A DNA stretch of 54,688 nucleotides from JBFXAM01 sp050184295 (GCA_050184295.1 JBFXAM010000014.1:1-54688); one strand, 5' to 3'; shown: positions 1 through 8,615, counted from the first letter of the stretch. Numbers and translations are program-made. Notes: a model not told the origin generated them from the sequence alone.

Positions 1-405
1 AATGCCGCGCATGGCTTCGTTGCCGGCGAGCGGAGAGAAATCAGGAGCAAGGTCGTCCGTGGCGGCGCCTACTCCCGATGCCGGGGCGCTGACGATCTGC
101 GCGCGGGCGGCCATCAGAGCCTTCTTCGCGTTCTTCAGTGAGTCCAGGTACGTCTGCTTCGCGGCGTCCTTTTCGGCCGAATCGAGGATCCGTCGATAAG
201 GCCTGTCCACTGCGCCGAGGTCCGCGCGGGGGGCGTTTGCAGCGACGGCCTTTCGATGGGTCTCAAACCACGCGTACGCCGTCGACTTGAGCATGTCGCG
301 GTCATCGGCGCGCCGAACCTGATTGGTCCGCGTCCCGGAAACGCGGACCCGGGCCTTGGTTACCTCCCGGATTGCAGCGTCAATCGCTTCGAATGCTGTC
401 GGCAT
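1..405 (-). CDS. hypothetical protein, 3' part beyond window edge
   Basis: An open minus-strand frame starts at ATG 403-405 and runs off the left edge without a stop; about 135 residues are visible. The start reads MPTAFEAIDAAIREVT and is followed by a charged helical protein with the segments DDRDMLKSTAYAWF and YRRILDSAEKDAAKQTYLDS. No signal peptide or membrane segment is seen. The stop of the upstream gene is at 442, only 36 bp away on the same strand, so the two are probably co-transcribed. I do not recognise the family. GC content looks slightly lower than in the ribosomal genes, which fits an accessory origin. The frame is open for 405 bases with sensible amino-acid composition, so I take it as real; function is unknown. 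Confidence 0.65.
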   Translation of the reverse strand, partial: MPTAFEAIDAAIREVTKARVRVSGTRTNQVRRADDRDMLKSTAYAWFETHRKAVAANAPRADLGAVDRPYRRILDSAEKDAAKQTYLDSLKNAKKALMAARAQIVSAPASGVGAATDDLAPDFSPLAGNEAMRGI

Positions 406-441
406 TTGCGAGGACTCCGGATGCCGTGCGGAACCACCGCG

Positions 442-1065
442 TCACCGACCGCGCTGTTTGAGCTTCTTCGGCCCCGACTTGTTCTTTACCCCTTGCTTCT
501 TCGGCTTCGCGCGTGGACGGGCGGGTTTGCCGCCTGGCGCCTCTGAACTTCCTCCCGGCAGCGTTACAGCAACGAGATTCTCCCCCACTGCATTGATTCT
601 GAATTGCCCGCGTCCGCCGGAATCGAGATAACCTGCATTCTTCGCGTTTCTCAGGGTCTGAGCGGCATTCCCCGGGCGCCGCCGATCCGCCTTGCGCGCA
701 GCGTCTTGAAGATCCGTGCCATTTATCGCGTCCTTCTGGTCCTGCTCGGGTGCCAAGAACCGGTAGTAGTAGGCTGCGACCGCGGCAAACTGGATGTCAT
801 TCTTCGGGGCCTTCTCCGCCGTGAATGTCCTGATGTCCGGCGCAGGTACAGGAGGATTGCCTGGTTGCGGCGGGTTTTTCGTACCCGCTTCCCTCAGCGG
901 ATCGGGCGACACCGCGGGCTGCCAACCAGCGGCCAAGCCGAGCGAGTCGCTCGCATATCGGATTGCCTGTTCTTGCTGTTGCTTGTCGGGGAGGTGTTTC
1001 AACTCCTCCGCGATCACCTTCGCCACGTCGAACACGGTTTTCCCGGGCGCGTTTTGCTGGCTCAT
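442..1065 (-). CDS. hypothetical protein with basic C-terminal tail
   Basis: 207 residues, starting MSQQNAPGKTVFDVAK. I chose ATG 1063-1065 because GGAGG lies five bases upstream; an in-frame start 48 bases earlier has no such site. The N-terminal 45 residues (AKVIAEELKHLPDKQQQEQA) look helical. A Pro-rich linker follows. The central part (KNDIQFAAVAAYYYRFLAP, later AAQTLRNAKNAGYLDSGG) resembles a winged-helix fold in pattern only. The last 35 residues are Lys/Arg/Pro/Gly rich, suggesting nucleic-acid contact. It is followed at 36 bp by another unknown gene. I cannot name the family; a two-gene accessory module is inferred from spacing and position beside a tRNA. Confidence 0.7.
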   Translation of the reverse strand: MSQQNAPGKTVFDVAKVIAEELKHLPDKQQQEQAIRYASDSLGLAAGWQPAVSPDPLREAGTKNPPQPGNPPVPAPDIRTFTAEKAPKNDIQFAAVAAYYYRFLAPEQDQKDAINGTDLQDAARKADRRRPGNAAQTLRNAKNAGYLDSGGRGQFRINAVGENLVAVTLPGGSSEAPGGKPARPRAKPKKQGVKNKSGPKKLKQRGR

Positions 1066-1265
1066 GGAGGCCTCCGTGGCACGGGCGGAACCGGGCATGG
1101 TCGGTGGCAGCAACGCTGAGGCGGGGACTCAGCCTGCTCGAAGCGAAGGCCCCGGCTCGCTGCCGCGGGGTCCAACGCGCCCGTTTTTTTCATCCAGTCG
1201 CCTCTCCGCGCTTATTGAAACGGTGCCCGTGCTGTTGTGGATCGTAACTCCTGCACGGACAATGA

Positions 1266-1298
1266 GAAAGCCCTCCGGGTTGCTGCCGGAGGGCTTTC
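1266..1298 (-). terminator. rho-independent terminator after tRNA-Pro
   Basis: A perfect 13-bp inverted repeat (GAAAGCCCTCCGG and its complement) with a 7-base loop lies 12 bases past the 3' end of tRNA-Pro in the minus direction. The outer A/T pairs supply the T-run. It can act in both orientations. Confidence 0.8.
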
Positions 1299-1310
1299 GT
1301 TCGACGATAG

Positions 1311-1385
1311 TCGGGGTGACTGGATTTGAACCAGCGGCCTCCTGGACCCAAACCAGGCGCTCTAGCCAGGCTGAGCTACACCCCG
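1311..1385 (-). tRNA. tRNA-Pro (anticodon TGG)
   Basis: The minus strand folds as a full cloverleaf: acceptor CGGGGTG/CACCCCG, D-arm with AGCTCAG, anticodon stem CCTGG/CCAGG with loop TTTGGGT (anticodon TGG, proline), and T-arm with GGTTCAAATCC. It is 75 bases without an encoded CCA. Its 3' end faces the left-edge accessory genes, the usual side for island integration, but no duplicated 3' fragment is visible inside the window. Confidence 0.95.
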
Positions 1386-1737
1386 GATGTACGCCGCGGG
1401 GCCCAGCGCCGCCACGACGCAGCGAATTCTACCCGGCGAACCACGACGCCGAAACCTGCCCGGCGACACACGCGTTCACCCGGCGACACACGCGATTCGC
1501 CGGCGGCAAGCGTCGATTGACGCGCGACGCACGCAAACCGCGTGGAACGCACCCGACCCGCACACTACGCACGCGCCCCGTCGGCGGCGCATCCCTGCGG
1601 ATGCGCGGCGGCGAGCGCCGACGTGCCTTGACGGACGCGCGGCGGCGAGCGCCGATGTGCCTTGACGGACGCGCGGCGACGAATGCGGGAGATCGCGTTG
1701 CCACAAGTCGACGGTCGGCCGACGACCGACGCCGCCG
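1386..1737. other. intergenic region with short tandem repeats
   Basis: There is no convincing gene in these 352 bases between tRNA-Pro and the hexosaminidase stop. A 16-base unit (CCCGGCGACACACGCG) occurs twice with 20-base period near 1459-1494. A 34-base unit is tandemly repeated at 1603-1670. Open frames here are compositional. Confidence 0.6.
1603..1676. repeat. 34-bp tandem repeat, two copies plus a partial third
   Basis: The units at 1603-1636 and 1637-1670 differ at one base; each starts GCGCGGCGGCGAGCGCCG and contains TGCCTTGACGGAC. A third copy begins at 1671 and breaks off after a few bases. Each unit contains a short palindrome (GGCG..CGCC). Confidence 0.8.
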
Positions 1738-4293
1738 TCACGGTTTGCCGGTGCTCGCTTCGCGGCTGAGCACGGAGGCCCCGATCGGCTGTTTCTCGAG
1801 TTGTGGCCCCTCGTGTTCCACGCGGAGCACCGCCGACCCGCTGCCCTCGAAGTACTCGACCCGCAGCGCGTGCTTTCCGGGTCGCAGCCAGACGCGCCCG
1901 GCGCGCTCGCTGACGGAGTGCGCCCCGTCGTGGTCGACGATCAACTCGTCGCCGATCCACAACCGGCTGCCGTCGTCGGACGCAAGATAGAACGTGTACA
2001 CGCCGTCGCGCGGCGCCTCGTAATAACCCGCGAACCGCAGCCCAAACCCATCCGCCCGCCGGGCGACGCGCAGCGCGAACGGCTTCGCAGTCGCGTTTTC
2101 GTTGGTAAGGGACGGCGTCGCCGACCGATCTCTCGCGCCGGGCGCTGCTCCATCCGCAGCCCCCGTCGTTTCCGCGGTGCCGCCTGACCTCGCGTCCCCG
2201 GCCCCCGACCCTTCCGCCGCGCCGGCTGACTTCGCGCTCGCCGCGCCCGTCTCGTCACCGGCGCTGCCGGCCGCCACGCCGCAGACGCCGGCGGCGACCG
2301 GGGTTAGCTTGTCAAACTCGGGCAGCCGGCTCCAGTACCCCTCGTAATAATCCCAGCGCAAGCCCGGCGAGGTCGCGCCGACCGCCGCCGGTTCCTTGGG
2401 CGTCAGCTTGCGGAAGCGTGCTTCGGCGATCGCGCTCGCGTGCCCCGTCGGCAGAAACACCCGCGCCTGAAGGTGCGTCGGCTCGGCGATCCGGATCGGC
2501 CGCTCGAACGGGAGCGAGTTCAGCTTCGGCTGGTCACCGTCGAGCGTGTAGCGCAGTTCGCCACCGTCGAACGCGCTCTCCAACACGACCTCGACCGGCT
2601 CGATCAGCGCCGCGTCGATCAGCGGCTTTCCATCCACGAGCATGCGTGGCGGCGCGACGTAGTATTTGACGCCCAGCGCGTCCAGCCGCTGATAGTGCGT
2701 TTTCATCCGCCGGCGGAAGTCGTCGAAGTCGCGCCGCGCCGCCGGCGTCCAGCCGCACTCGGCGATTGCGCACAGGCGCGGCCACACCTGCCGATCGACC
2801 AGCGCCGGCGGCGCGTGCTCCGTCCACATGTTTCCCTGCACGCCGAGCACGTGCCGGGCCTGCTCCGCGGTCAGCGCCGCGGGCGTCGGCTCGAACGAGT
2901 AAACGACTTCGAGCGGCAGAAAGCCCATGTTCATCGGCTCGCCGGGATTGCGCCCCTGGGCGTAGTCGAGATAACAGTGCGAGGTGGGCGACGCGATCAC
3001 GTCGTGCCCGCTGGTGGCGGCGGCGATGGCGCCGTCCATGCCGCGCCAACTCTGCACGGTCGCGTTGGGCGCCAGCCCGCCTTCGAGAATCTCGTCCCAG
3101 CCGATCAGACGTCGGCCCTTGCTGCTCAAGAAGCGCTCGAGTCGGCGAATGAAATAGCTTTGAAGCTCGTGTTCGTCCTTGAGCCCCTCGGCGCGCATCC
3201 GCGCCTGGCACTTCGGGCACGTCTTCCAGCGCGTCTTGGGACACTCGTCGCCGCCGACGTGAACGTACGGCGACGGAAAGAGTTCGATCACTTCGCTCAG
3301 GACACCTTCGAGAAACGCAAACACTTCGTCGTTGCCGGCGCAATACACGTCGTCGAAGACGCCCCACGTCGTCCCAACTTCCAGGGGCCCGCCGGCGCAC
3401 GAGAGTTCCGGATAGCTTGCCAGCGCCGCGAGGCTGTGCCCCGGCATCTCGATCTCGGGAATCACCGTGATGTGCCGGCGCCGCGCGTAGTCCACGATCT
3501 CGCGCACGTCCGCCTGCGAATAGAACCCGCCGTAGCGCCCGTCGGCGTCGCGCGGCTGCTCGGACTCGCGTGTCGCGCGCCGCCAGGCCCCGACTTCGGT
3601 GAGCTTTGGATAGCGCTGGATCTCGATCCGCCAGCCCTGGTCCTCGGTCAGGTGCCAGTGCAGGACGTTCAGCTTGTGATACGCGAGCAGGTCGATCGTG
3701 CGTTTCACAAACTCCTTGGGCATGAAGTGCCGCCCGCAGTCCAGCAGCAGCCCGCGATGACGATAGCGCGGCGCGTCGACAATCCGCAGCGCCGGAATAC
3801 GCACCGCGTCGACACGCTTCGCGCCGCCCGGCGCCCACCCCGGAAAGCACAGTTGCCGCAGCGTCTGCGTTCCCCGAAACACGCCCGCCGTCGACGATGC
3901 GCGGAGCAACACGCGTTCGGACTCGACCGCCAACTCATAGCCTTCGTCGCCCAGCGCCGCATCGGCCCCCGCCACGCTCAGCACCAGCACCGGCCCCCCG
4001 TCGGGCGCGGCGTCGCCCACCGGCGGCTTCGCGCCGAGTGCCGGCTCCAGTTCGGTCGCCAGCGCGCCCGCGATTTCCGCAAGCACGTCATTGCCGGCGT
4101 CGAATACGATCGGCGTCGTCGCGCGCAGCTCAAACGAGCCGTCCCTCAGCGACAGCTCACGCGGTCGCGGCACCAGCGGCGGCTCGTCCGGGTTCGCGCC
4201 GCCGGCGCGTGCCACGTCGCTTGATCCCGCGATGAGAAGGCACGTCAGAAATACGCTCGTCGTGGATCGCTGCATCGCTCGCGCGGTGTGCAT
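1738..4293 (-). CDS. secreted beta-N-acetylhexosaminidase (GH20) with PA14 domain
   Basis: 851 residues. A signal peptide occupies about residues 1-30, ending DVARA. An N-terminal GH20b-like domain covers roughly 35-165. The GH20 barrel is about 170-520, with LHWHLTEDQGW at 211-221 and the catalytic Asp-Glu pair in HVGGDE (D349, E350). GH20 enzymes release terminal GlcNAc/GalNAc from glycans by substrate-assisted catalysis, so a role in chitin or glycan use outside the cytoplasm is likely. After a short beta domain comes a PA14 carbohydrate-binding domain (about 642-840), interrupted at about 671-737 by an Ala/Gly/Ser/Thr-rich stretch. The start is supported by GGGAGG eight bases upstream of ATG 4291-4293; an ATG six codons later is the alternative. 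Confidence 0.93.
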   Translation of the reverse strand: MHTARAMQRSTTSVFLTCLLIAGSSDVARAGGANPDEPPLVPRPRELSLRDGSFELRATTPIVFDAGNDVLAEIAGALATELEPALGAKPPVGDAAPDGGPVLVLSVAGADAALGDEGYELAVESERVLLRASSTAGVFRGTQTLRQLCFPGWAPGGAKRVDAVRIPALRIVDAPRYRHRGLLLDCGRHFMPKEFVKRTIDLLAYHKLNVLHWHLTEDQGWRIEIQRYPKLTEVGAWRRATRESEQPRDADGRYGGFYSQADVREIVDYARRRHITVIPEIEMPGHSLAALASYPELSCAGGPLEVGTTWGVFDDVYCAGNDEVFAFLEGVLSEVIELFPSPYVHVGGDECPKTRWKTCPKCQARMRAEGLKDEHELQSYFIRRLERFLSSKGRRLIGWDEILEGGLAPNATVQSWRGMDGAIAAATSGHDVIASPTSHCYLDYAQGRNPGEPMNMGFLPLEVVYSFEPTPAALTAEQARHVLGVQGNMWTEHAPPALVDRQVWPRLCAIAECGWTPAARRDFDDFRRRMKTHYQRLDALGVKYYVAPPRMLVDGKPLIDAALIEPVEVVLESAFDGGELRYTLDGDQPKLNSLPFERPIRIAEPTHLQARVFLPTGHASAIAEARFRKLTPKEPAAVGATSPGLRWDYYEGYWSRLPEFDKLTPVAAGVCGVAAGSAGDETGAASAKSAGAAEGSGAGDARSGGTAETTGAADGAAPGARDRSATPSLTNENATAKPFALRVARRADGFGLRFAGYYEAPRDGVYTFYLASDDGSRLWIGDELIVDHDGAHSVSERAGRVWLRPGKHALRVEYFEGSGSAVLRVEHEGPQLEKQPIGASVLSREASTGKP

Positions 4294-4395
4294 GCGCGCT
4301 GCCTCCCTGCGAGCCGCGTTGCGCGGCCCTGATCATCGAGTTCTGCCGGCCGTCGCGCTCGCGAGCGCGGCGTGGCCCGGTGCGCGGCGCCGCAC

Positions 4396-4887
4396 TCACG
4401 AGGCCGGTGCGGACACCTGCACCGCACCGCCCGCGGCGCCGCGGCCTTCGAGATGCGCCTTCAGATCGTCGATGTCCTGTCGAAAGCACTTCTCGATCAT
4501 CCCGCGCACCATCCAGCCCATCAGCGCGCTCATCAGCTTGGCGAACCACGTCGTGCCGCGCGCCTCCATCTCGAAGTCGACGCGCGTTCCGCCGGCCTGT
4601 GGCGTGAAGCGAAACGTCGAATCGTAGCGCGCCCCGCACGAGTCGCAGCCGACGCTGTAGAGCTTGTTGGGCTCGAAGCGCGTGACCTCCATGGTCTCGG
4701 TCGCCGTGCGGTTCATGATCACGCGCGTCTCGCGAAACCGTGTGCCGACGCCGATCGGCCCGTCCGTCAGCACCTCCAGCGCTGTGATGCCGCGCACCCG
4801 GCCGGCCGCGTTGCGGAAGTCGGTGAAGACGCGAAACGTCTCGTCCACCGGCGCCGCGATCTGCTGGGACATCTGGAATCGAGCCAT
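4396..4887 (-). CDS. SRPBCC (START/polyketide cyclase-like) family protein
   Basis: 163 residues, the usual length for a single helix-grip domain. The N-terminus (QMSQQIAAPVDETFRVFTDF) and central strands (GVGTRFRETRVIMNR, TATETMEVTRFEP) match the SRPBCC pattern. The C-terminal long helix is at about 110-150. Members bind hydrophobic ligands in a cavity; ligand and pathway cannot be told from sequence. Two cysteines in CDSCGA (about 80-85) are unusual. AAGGGAG lies seven bases before the ATG. The gene sits 102 bp upstream of the hexosaminidase on the same strand and is divergent from the lipoprotein gene. Confidence 0.8.
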   Translation of the reverse strand: MARFQMSQQIAAPVDETFRVFTDFRNAAGRVRGITALEVLTDGPIGVGTRFRETRVIMNRTATETMEVTRFEPNKLYSVGCDSCGARYDSTFRFTPQAGGTRVDFEMEARGTTWFAKLMSALMGWMVRGMIEKCFRQDIDDLKAHLEGRGAAGGAVQVSAPAS

Positions 4888-5165
4888 CTCACGCTCCCTT
4901 CAACCGCGCCTGCCGGCGCGGATCGCCCGAAGTGAACCCGCCGCCATCATCGTAGCGGATTTCCGGGCCGCTTCCCGCGCCGTCGGGCTCGCGAACCGCG
5001 TCGATCTATCCGATGTTTCCCGGCGGGGGAGGCGCCGCGCGCCCGAGTCCACGGACACGCGGTGAGCGTATAGGGTAGATAACCTTGGTGTGCGGTGTGC
5101 ATGCGCGACGATTCCGGTCGCTCGGAAAACGTAGCGTGCACCCCGACCAGAAGAGGGATCAGCGA

Positions 5166-6215
5166 ATGTTGCGAAACCGCGCGATCAAACCCGGCCTCAT
5201 AAGCCCCACCCGAAACGCTGCACGAACCCCCGCCGGCCCGACGCGATTCGCTCTCGCCGCGGTCGGTCTGCTCGCGCTCGGCGGTTGCCCGCAGCCCGCC
5301 GATAACAACGGCGACACCGGCGGCGGCAACGGCATTGGCGGGACCACGACGCGCTCGCTCAGCGTCAATGGCGCCGCGCGCAGCTACATGCTGCACACGC
5401 CCACCGGATTCACCACCGGTTCGAGCCGTACGGTTGTCATTCTCTTTCACGGGTCGGGATTCTCCGGCGACGCGTTTCTTTCCGACGCGAAGTGGGCGGA
5501 CAAGGCCGACGCCGCCAATTTCATCGCCGTCGCGCCGGACGCCTTGCCCGGGAACCCGGACGAACCCGCCAACTTGCTCACCAACCCACGGCTCTGGCAG
5601 GCGACGCAGTTCTCGCTCGGCGGCGCGACGACCAACCCCGACGTGCTTTTCTTCGACGCCCTGCTCGCCGAACTTCCCGGCGTCCTCGGCTTCAGCTTCG
5701 ACCAGGTCTTCATCGCCGGGCACTCCGGCGGCGGCAGCATGTGTTTTGTGCTCGCGAGCGAACGCGGCAACCGCGTGCTCAAGATGGCCGCGGTCGCGTC
5801 GCACTGGATCGGCATCGGCCCCGCGCCGACGCCGCCGACGCCTACGCTCTTCATCGTCGGCTCCGAAGACCCGCTCGCACCGCTCACCGGCGGCTCCGGT
5901 CTGACGCCTTCGATCGACTTCACGCTCGACCGCTGGGCGCTCGCGCTGGGCTGCGACGCGGCGCCGGTTACGGTCTCCGACGCCGGCGGCGTGCGCACCG
6001 ACGAATACGCGGGCTGCAATAGCGACGTAATCTTCCGTGCGATCTTTCTCAGCGGGCAAGGGCACACCTGGCCGGGTGCGCGCTTCGCGCTGCCCTCCGC
6101 CGCCTTCGGGCCCAATACCAACCTGCTCGACGCGACCGACACGATCTGGGACTTCTTCGCGGGCGCGGGAACCACGACCGGCGGGATGCCCGCCGCAATC
6201 CGCGACGAGCCGTAA
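5166..6215 (+). CDS. putative PHB depolymerase/LpqC-like esterase lipoprotein
   Basis: 349 residues. I chose ATG 5166 because AGAGGGA lies upstream and a lipoprotein signal then follows (TRFALAAVGLLALGGC, lipobox LGGC). A low-complexity Gly/Asn linker leads into an alpha/beta hydrolase domain. VVILFHGSG gives the oxyanion strand and GHSGGGS the nucleophile elbow with Ser. A late Asp and GQGHTWPG supply the likely acid and His. The GHTWPG ending is typical of the LpqC/PHB depolymerase family. It probably hydrolyses an ester at the outer face of the cell; substrate unknown. It is the only plus-strand gene before 38 kb, divergent from the SRPBCC gene. Confidence 0.82.
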   Translation: MLRNRAIKPGLISPTRNAARTPAGPTRFALAAVGLLALGGCPQPADNNGDTGGGNGIGGTTTRSLSVNGAARSYMLHTPTGFTTGSSRTVVILFHGSGFSGDAFLSDAKWADKADAANFIAVAPDALPGNPDEPANLLTNPRLWQATQFSLGGATTNPDVLFFDALLAELPGVLGFSFDQVFIAGHSGGGSMCFVLASERGNRVLKMAAVASHWIGIGPAPTPPTPTLFIVGSEDPLAPLTGGSGLTPSIDFTLDRWALALGCDAAPVTVSDAGGVRTDEYAGCNSDVIFRAIFLSGQGHTWPGARFALPSAAFGPNTNLLDATDTIWDFFAGAGTTTGGMPAAIRDEP

Positions 6216-6404
6216 GGCGTGCTGAGAGACGTGTTTGCCCAGCCCGGCCTCGCACCCAGTCTCTGCGGCGGCACCGCCATCGAGGCGGTCGCCGAGCGAC
6301 GCCGTCGACGCGCGGCGCAGCGTAACGAGACGGGTGCGACGCGATGGCAGCACGCGGCGCGAGACCGGCCAGCCTGCTCTACGCGTCGTACGCAACCCAC
6401 AAAT

Positions 6405-6429
6405 GGAAAAGGCGGCCCGCAGACCGCCA
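6405..6429 (-). terminator. rho-independent terminator after tRNA-Ala
   Basis: On the minus strand GGCGG, an 8-base loop and CCGCC are followed by TTTT. It starts three bases past the 3' end of tRNA-Ala. Confidence 0.6.
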
Positions 6430-6430
6430 G

Positions 6431-6503
<73 letters not shown>

Positions 6504-6952
6504 GTGAATCCCTCATTATAGTTCGATCCGCACCGCTCGCAAGCGCGCGCGATCGGGTCGCGCGATTGGATGCGCGACAGTTTTGGCGGGCGCGGAATTT
6601 CGCCCCAACGGGGCGACGGCGTGTCGCCACGGGTGGAGCCGCGCCAGCGGCGCAACCCGTGGATAGAAAATCCGAAACGTCGCTTCCGCCCCCGAAAGGG
6701 GCGGAGGAAAGCGGGCGGCCGCCTACCCGGCTGCCCTCGGCCCCCGCCCGGGCCGCACAAATCCGTGCGACCTTGTGCACGGGTTCCGCTCCGCCCGCGC
6801 GGGCCTCGCTCCACCCGTGGCGACACCCGTGGGCCCCGTCGGGGCCGCCCAAACTGTCACCTACTGCGCGCGATTGGCTGGTTTCGCACGCGGCGCGCCC
6901 GTCCGCTTGCCCAATCGCTCCACGTGCATACGGCGGGCCGTGCCGGCGTCGC
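6504..6952. other. gene-free region dominated by palindromic repeats
   Basis: I see no credible gene between tRNA-Ala and the end of the next minus-strand gene. The middle (6601-6848) is a mosaic of palindromes; the flanks show nothing notable. Open frames in it are by-products of GC-rich repeats. Confidence 0.6.
6601..6848. repeat. mosaic palindromic repeat flanked by ~60-bp inverted copies
   Basis: The left arm (about 6601-6662) and the reverse complement of the right arm (about 6776-6848) share the order CCCC(A/G)ACGGGG, then GTGTCGCCACGGGTGGAGC, then AACCCGTG. Each arm contains smaller palindromes (CGCCCCAACGGGGCG). Between the arms is a further hairpin, CCGCCCCCGAAAGGGGCGG at about 6689-6707. 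The architecture suggests a non-coding REP-like or MITE-like element. Confidence 0.7.
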
Positions 6953-8008
6953 TCATGCGAGCGACTCGAGTTGCTGCGCCGTCGGCGGCGCTTGCGGACT
7001 CAGCCACGCGCAAAGGAGAAGCTCGATCTCGGCCGTGGTCGCCTGACCAAACGACTCGCGATCCCCTGTATCACGGATATGAAACCGCCAACTGCCGTCC
7101 AACACACGCTCCGCTACCAAAACGCTCCTGCACCGATCAAAAACGTACCAGCCCGCTCCCGTAAGTTTTGGACACGCGACGCCGCCGGGAACTGCGAAGT
7201 GCTCGGCCGCCGCGGGACTGCGGAACACTCGATGTACGGCAAACGCAACGGTCGCGACCATGCCCGCGAGCCAGACCATGTCGGTCGCCGCGGATCGAAC
7301 GCGCACACCCCACAGCACCACCGATGCAAACCCGACGGTACACATAACGATGACCCCGGTTCGGACGATGCCGTGCGCAAGCAGTCGCCGGACTCGGCGT
7401 ACGACCGGACTGCCACTCCGGCCCAATGGGGTCGTGGGCGTCGTGGCGTGACCGACGAGCTGCTGGAAGCGCTCGTCACGCTCGTCAAGGGGGACGGGTT
7501 CAAACGCTACGTTGAGCGGCGCGCCCAGCGGAAGCAGGTGGCGCTCGGGGGCGATGCGCACTGCGATGTTCCGCGCGCCACGCGAGCGAAGCAGCGACAG
7601 CAGAACCGGCGCTGTGAAGTTGAGCGTCGTCGAATGGAAAACGCGCATCGCGCCAGCGACCAGGGCGCGCGAGTCAAGCTCAACGCGTTCTGCAAGCCGG
7701 CGAAGCGTGTGGTTCCGATGTCGTCGCGTCCACCAGATGCTTGAGACCAATGCCGCCAAGGCCGTGAAGCACACGACAACAAGCTTGGGCACCGGATCGG
7801 CGCGACCGAGCGGATCGGCGAGCGAGACGGCGAACCAGGCACACCCCGTCGCTGGGGCGATCCACAACAGAAAGACTGCCGCGCCATATCCGGCCAGCGC
7901 CGCGGCGCGATGCCGACCGCGCGGCGCGTCGATCACGCACCCTTCCGGCCGCGCCGTCGGAGCGTGGTCGATCGCCGCGACACCCACTTTCGGGTCGTAC
8001 TCGATCAT
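6953..8008 (-). CDS. multi-pass membrane protein of unknown function
   Basis: 351 residues from ATG 8006-8008, chosen because GAGG lies seven bases upstream; the longer open frame has no hydrophobic or conserved content before it. Four hydrophobic segments are arranged in two pairs: about 36-60 and 75-95, then about 220-245 and 252-272. Between the pairs is a roughly 125-residue soluble region starting WTRRHRNHTLRRLAERVELD. The C-terminal 75 residues (GWYVFDRCRSVLVAERVLDG) look like a small beta domain. No motif identifies an activity. It lies downstream of the HIT gene with a 181-bp gap. Confidence 0.65.
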   Translation of the reverse strand: MIEYDPKVGVAAIDHAPTARPEGCVIDAPRGRHRAAALAGYGAAVFLLWIAPATGCAWFAVSLADPLGRADPVPKLVVVCFTALAALVSSIWWTRRHRNHTLRRLAERVELDSRALVAGAMRVFHSTTLNFTAPVLLSLLRSRGARNIAVRIAPERHLLPLGAPLNVAFEPVPLDERDERFQQLVGHATTPTTPLGRSGSPVVRRVRRLLAHGIVRTGVIVMCTVGFASVVLWGVRVRSAATDMVWLAGMVATVAFAVHRVFRSPAAAEHFAVPGGVACPKLTGAGWYVFDRCRSVLVAERVLDGSWRFHIRDTGDRESFGQATTAEIELLLCAWLSPQAPPTAQQLESLA

Positions 8009-8189
8009 GTCGATGCCTCGCGCGACAGTGCCGGGCACTGAGAGATGGCGCCGGCCCCGGAATTCCAGGCCCGTGCACAAGCGCCTCGGTTTCGCGTTAG
8101 ATCTGTGCGGCAGCGACCAGGTCGGGCCTGCGCCAGCACCCTCGGAACGGAACAAGTGCTCAAGCACAGCGCCGCCGGTTCGCCCTGAA

Positions 8190-8615
8190 TCACCCGGCGC
8201 CCAACCCGCGGATCCGATCACCCGTCGCCCGCAATTGCTCCGCGGTGCGCTGGTGCGCATGCCAGCGAAATCCCAGCCCGTCCCCGGCACGCCGCGGAAT
8301 CACGTGCAGATGCACGTGCATGACGATCTGCCCGGCCTCCGCCCCGTTGTTTTGCAGCACGTTGTACGCCGCCGCGCCCGTCGCCTGCATCACCCGCAAT
8401 CCCATCCGCCCCGCGGTGGTCAGCAACTCGCCCGCGACGGCGGGTTCGAGTTCGTGCAGGGCCGCCGCATGTGTCTTGGGGACGACCAGTGTATGTCCCT
8501 CGGCGAGCGGACTGATGTCGAGGAACGCGAGTACGCGCTCGTCTTCGAATACGCGCTCGCAGGAAATCGCACCCGCGATGATCTTGCAGAAGATGCAGGC
8601 GGGATCGGCGGGCAT
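8190..8615 (-). CDS. HIT family (Hint-like) protein
   Basis: 141 residues from ATG 8613-8615, with GGGGAG eight bases upstream; the longer open frame overlaps rplQ and is rejected. The N-terminus CIFCKIIAG is typical of Hint-type proteins. The active-site histidine triad is MHVHLHVIPR (HxHxH). The family hydrolyses nucleotide phosphoramidates or dinucleotide polyphosphates; length fits. The C-terminus after VIPR is a normal Hint tail. It lies 118 bp after rplQ on the same strand, perhaps read through from the ribosomal operon. Confidence 0.9.
   Translation of the reverse strand: MPADPACIFCKIIAGAISCERVFEDERVLAFLDISPLAEGHTLVVPKTHAAALHELEPAVAGELLTTAGRMGLRVMQATGAAAYNVLQNNGAEAGQIVMHVHLHVIPRRAGDGLGFRWHAHQRTAEQLRATGDRIRGLGAG

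Noticed and set aside
1062..1193. A 43-codon minus-strand frame (ATG 1191-1193, GGAGAGG upstream) ending in ATGA over the start of the gene at 442-1065
   Set aside because: It has a good ribosome site and a coupled stop, so it could be a leader peptide, but the Pro/Arg/Cys-rich composition looks like chance in GC-rich DNA.
2440..4224. 594-codon plus-strand frame opposite the hexosaminidase
   Set aside because: Arg/His/Leu-rich antisense shadow of a well-conserved GH20 gene; typical of high-GC coding DNA.
6689..6715. GGGCGGAGGAAAGCGGGCGG resembling the start of RNase P RNA
   Set aside because: The RNase P signature GAGGAAAGTCCGGGC is not matched past GGAAAG and the remaining conserved regions are absent; it belongs to the palindromic repeat.
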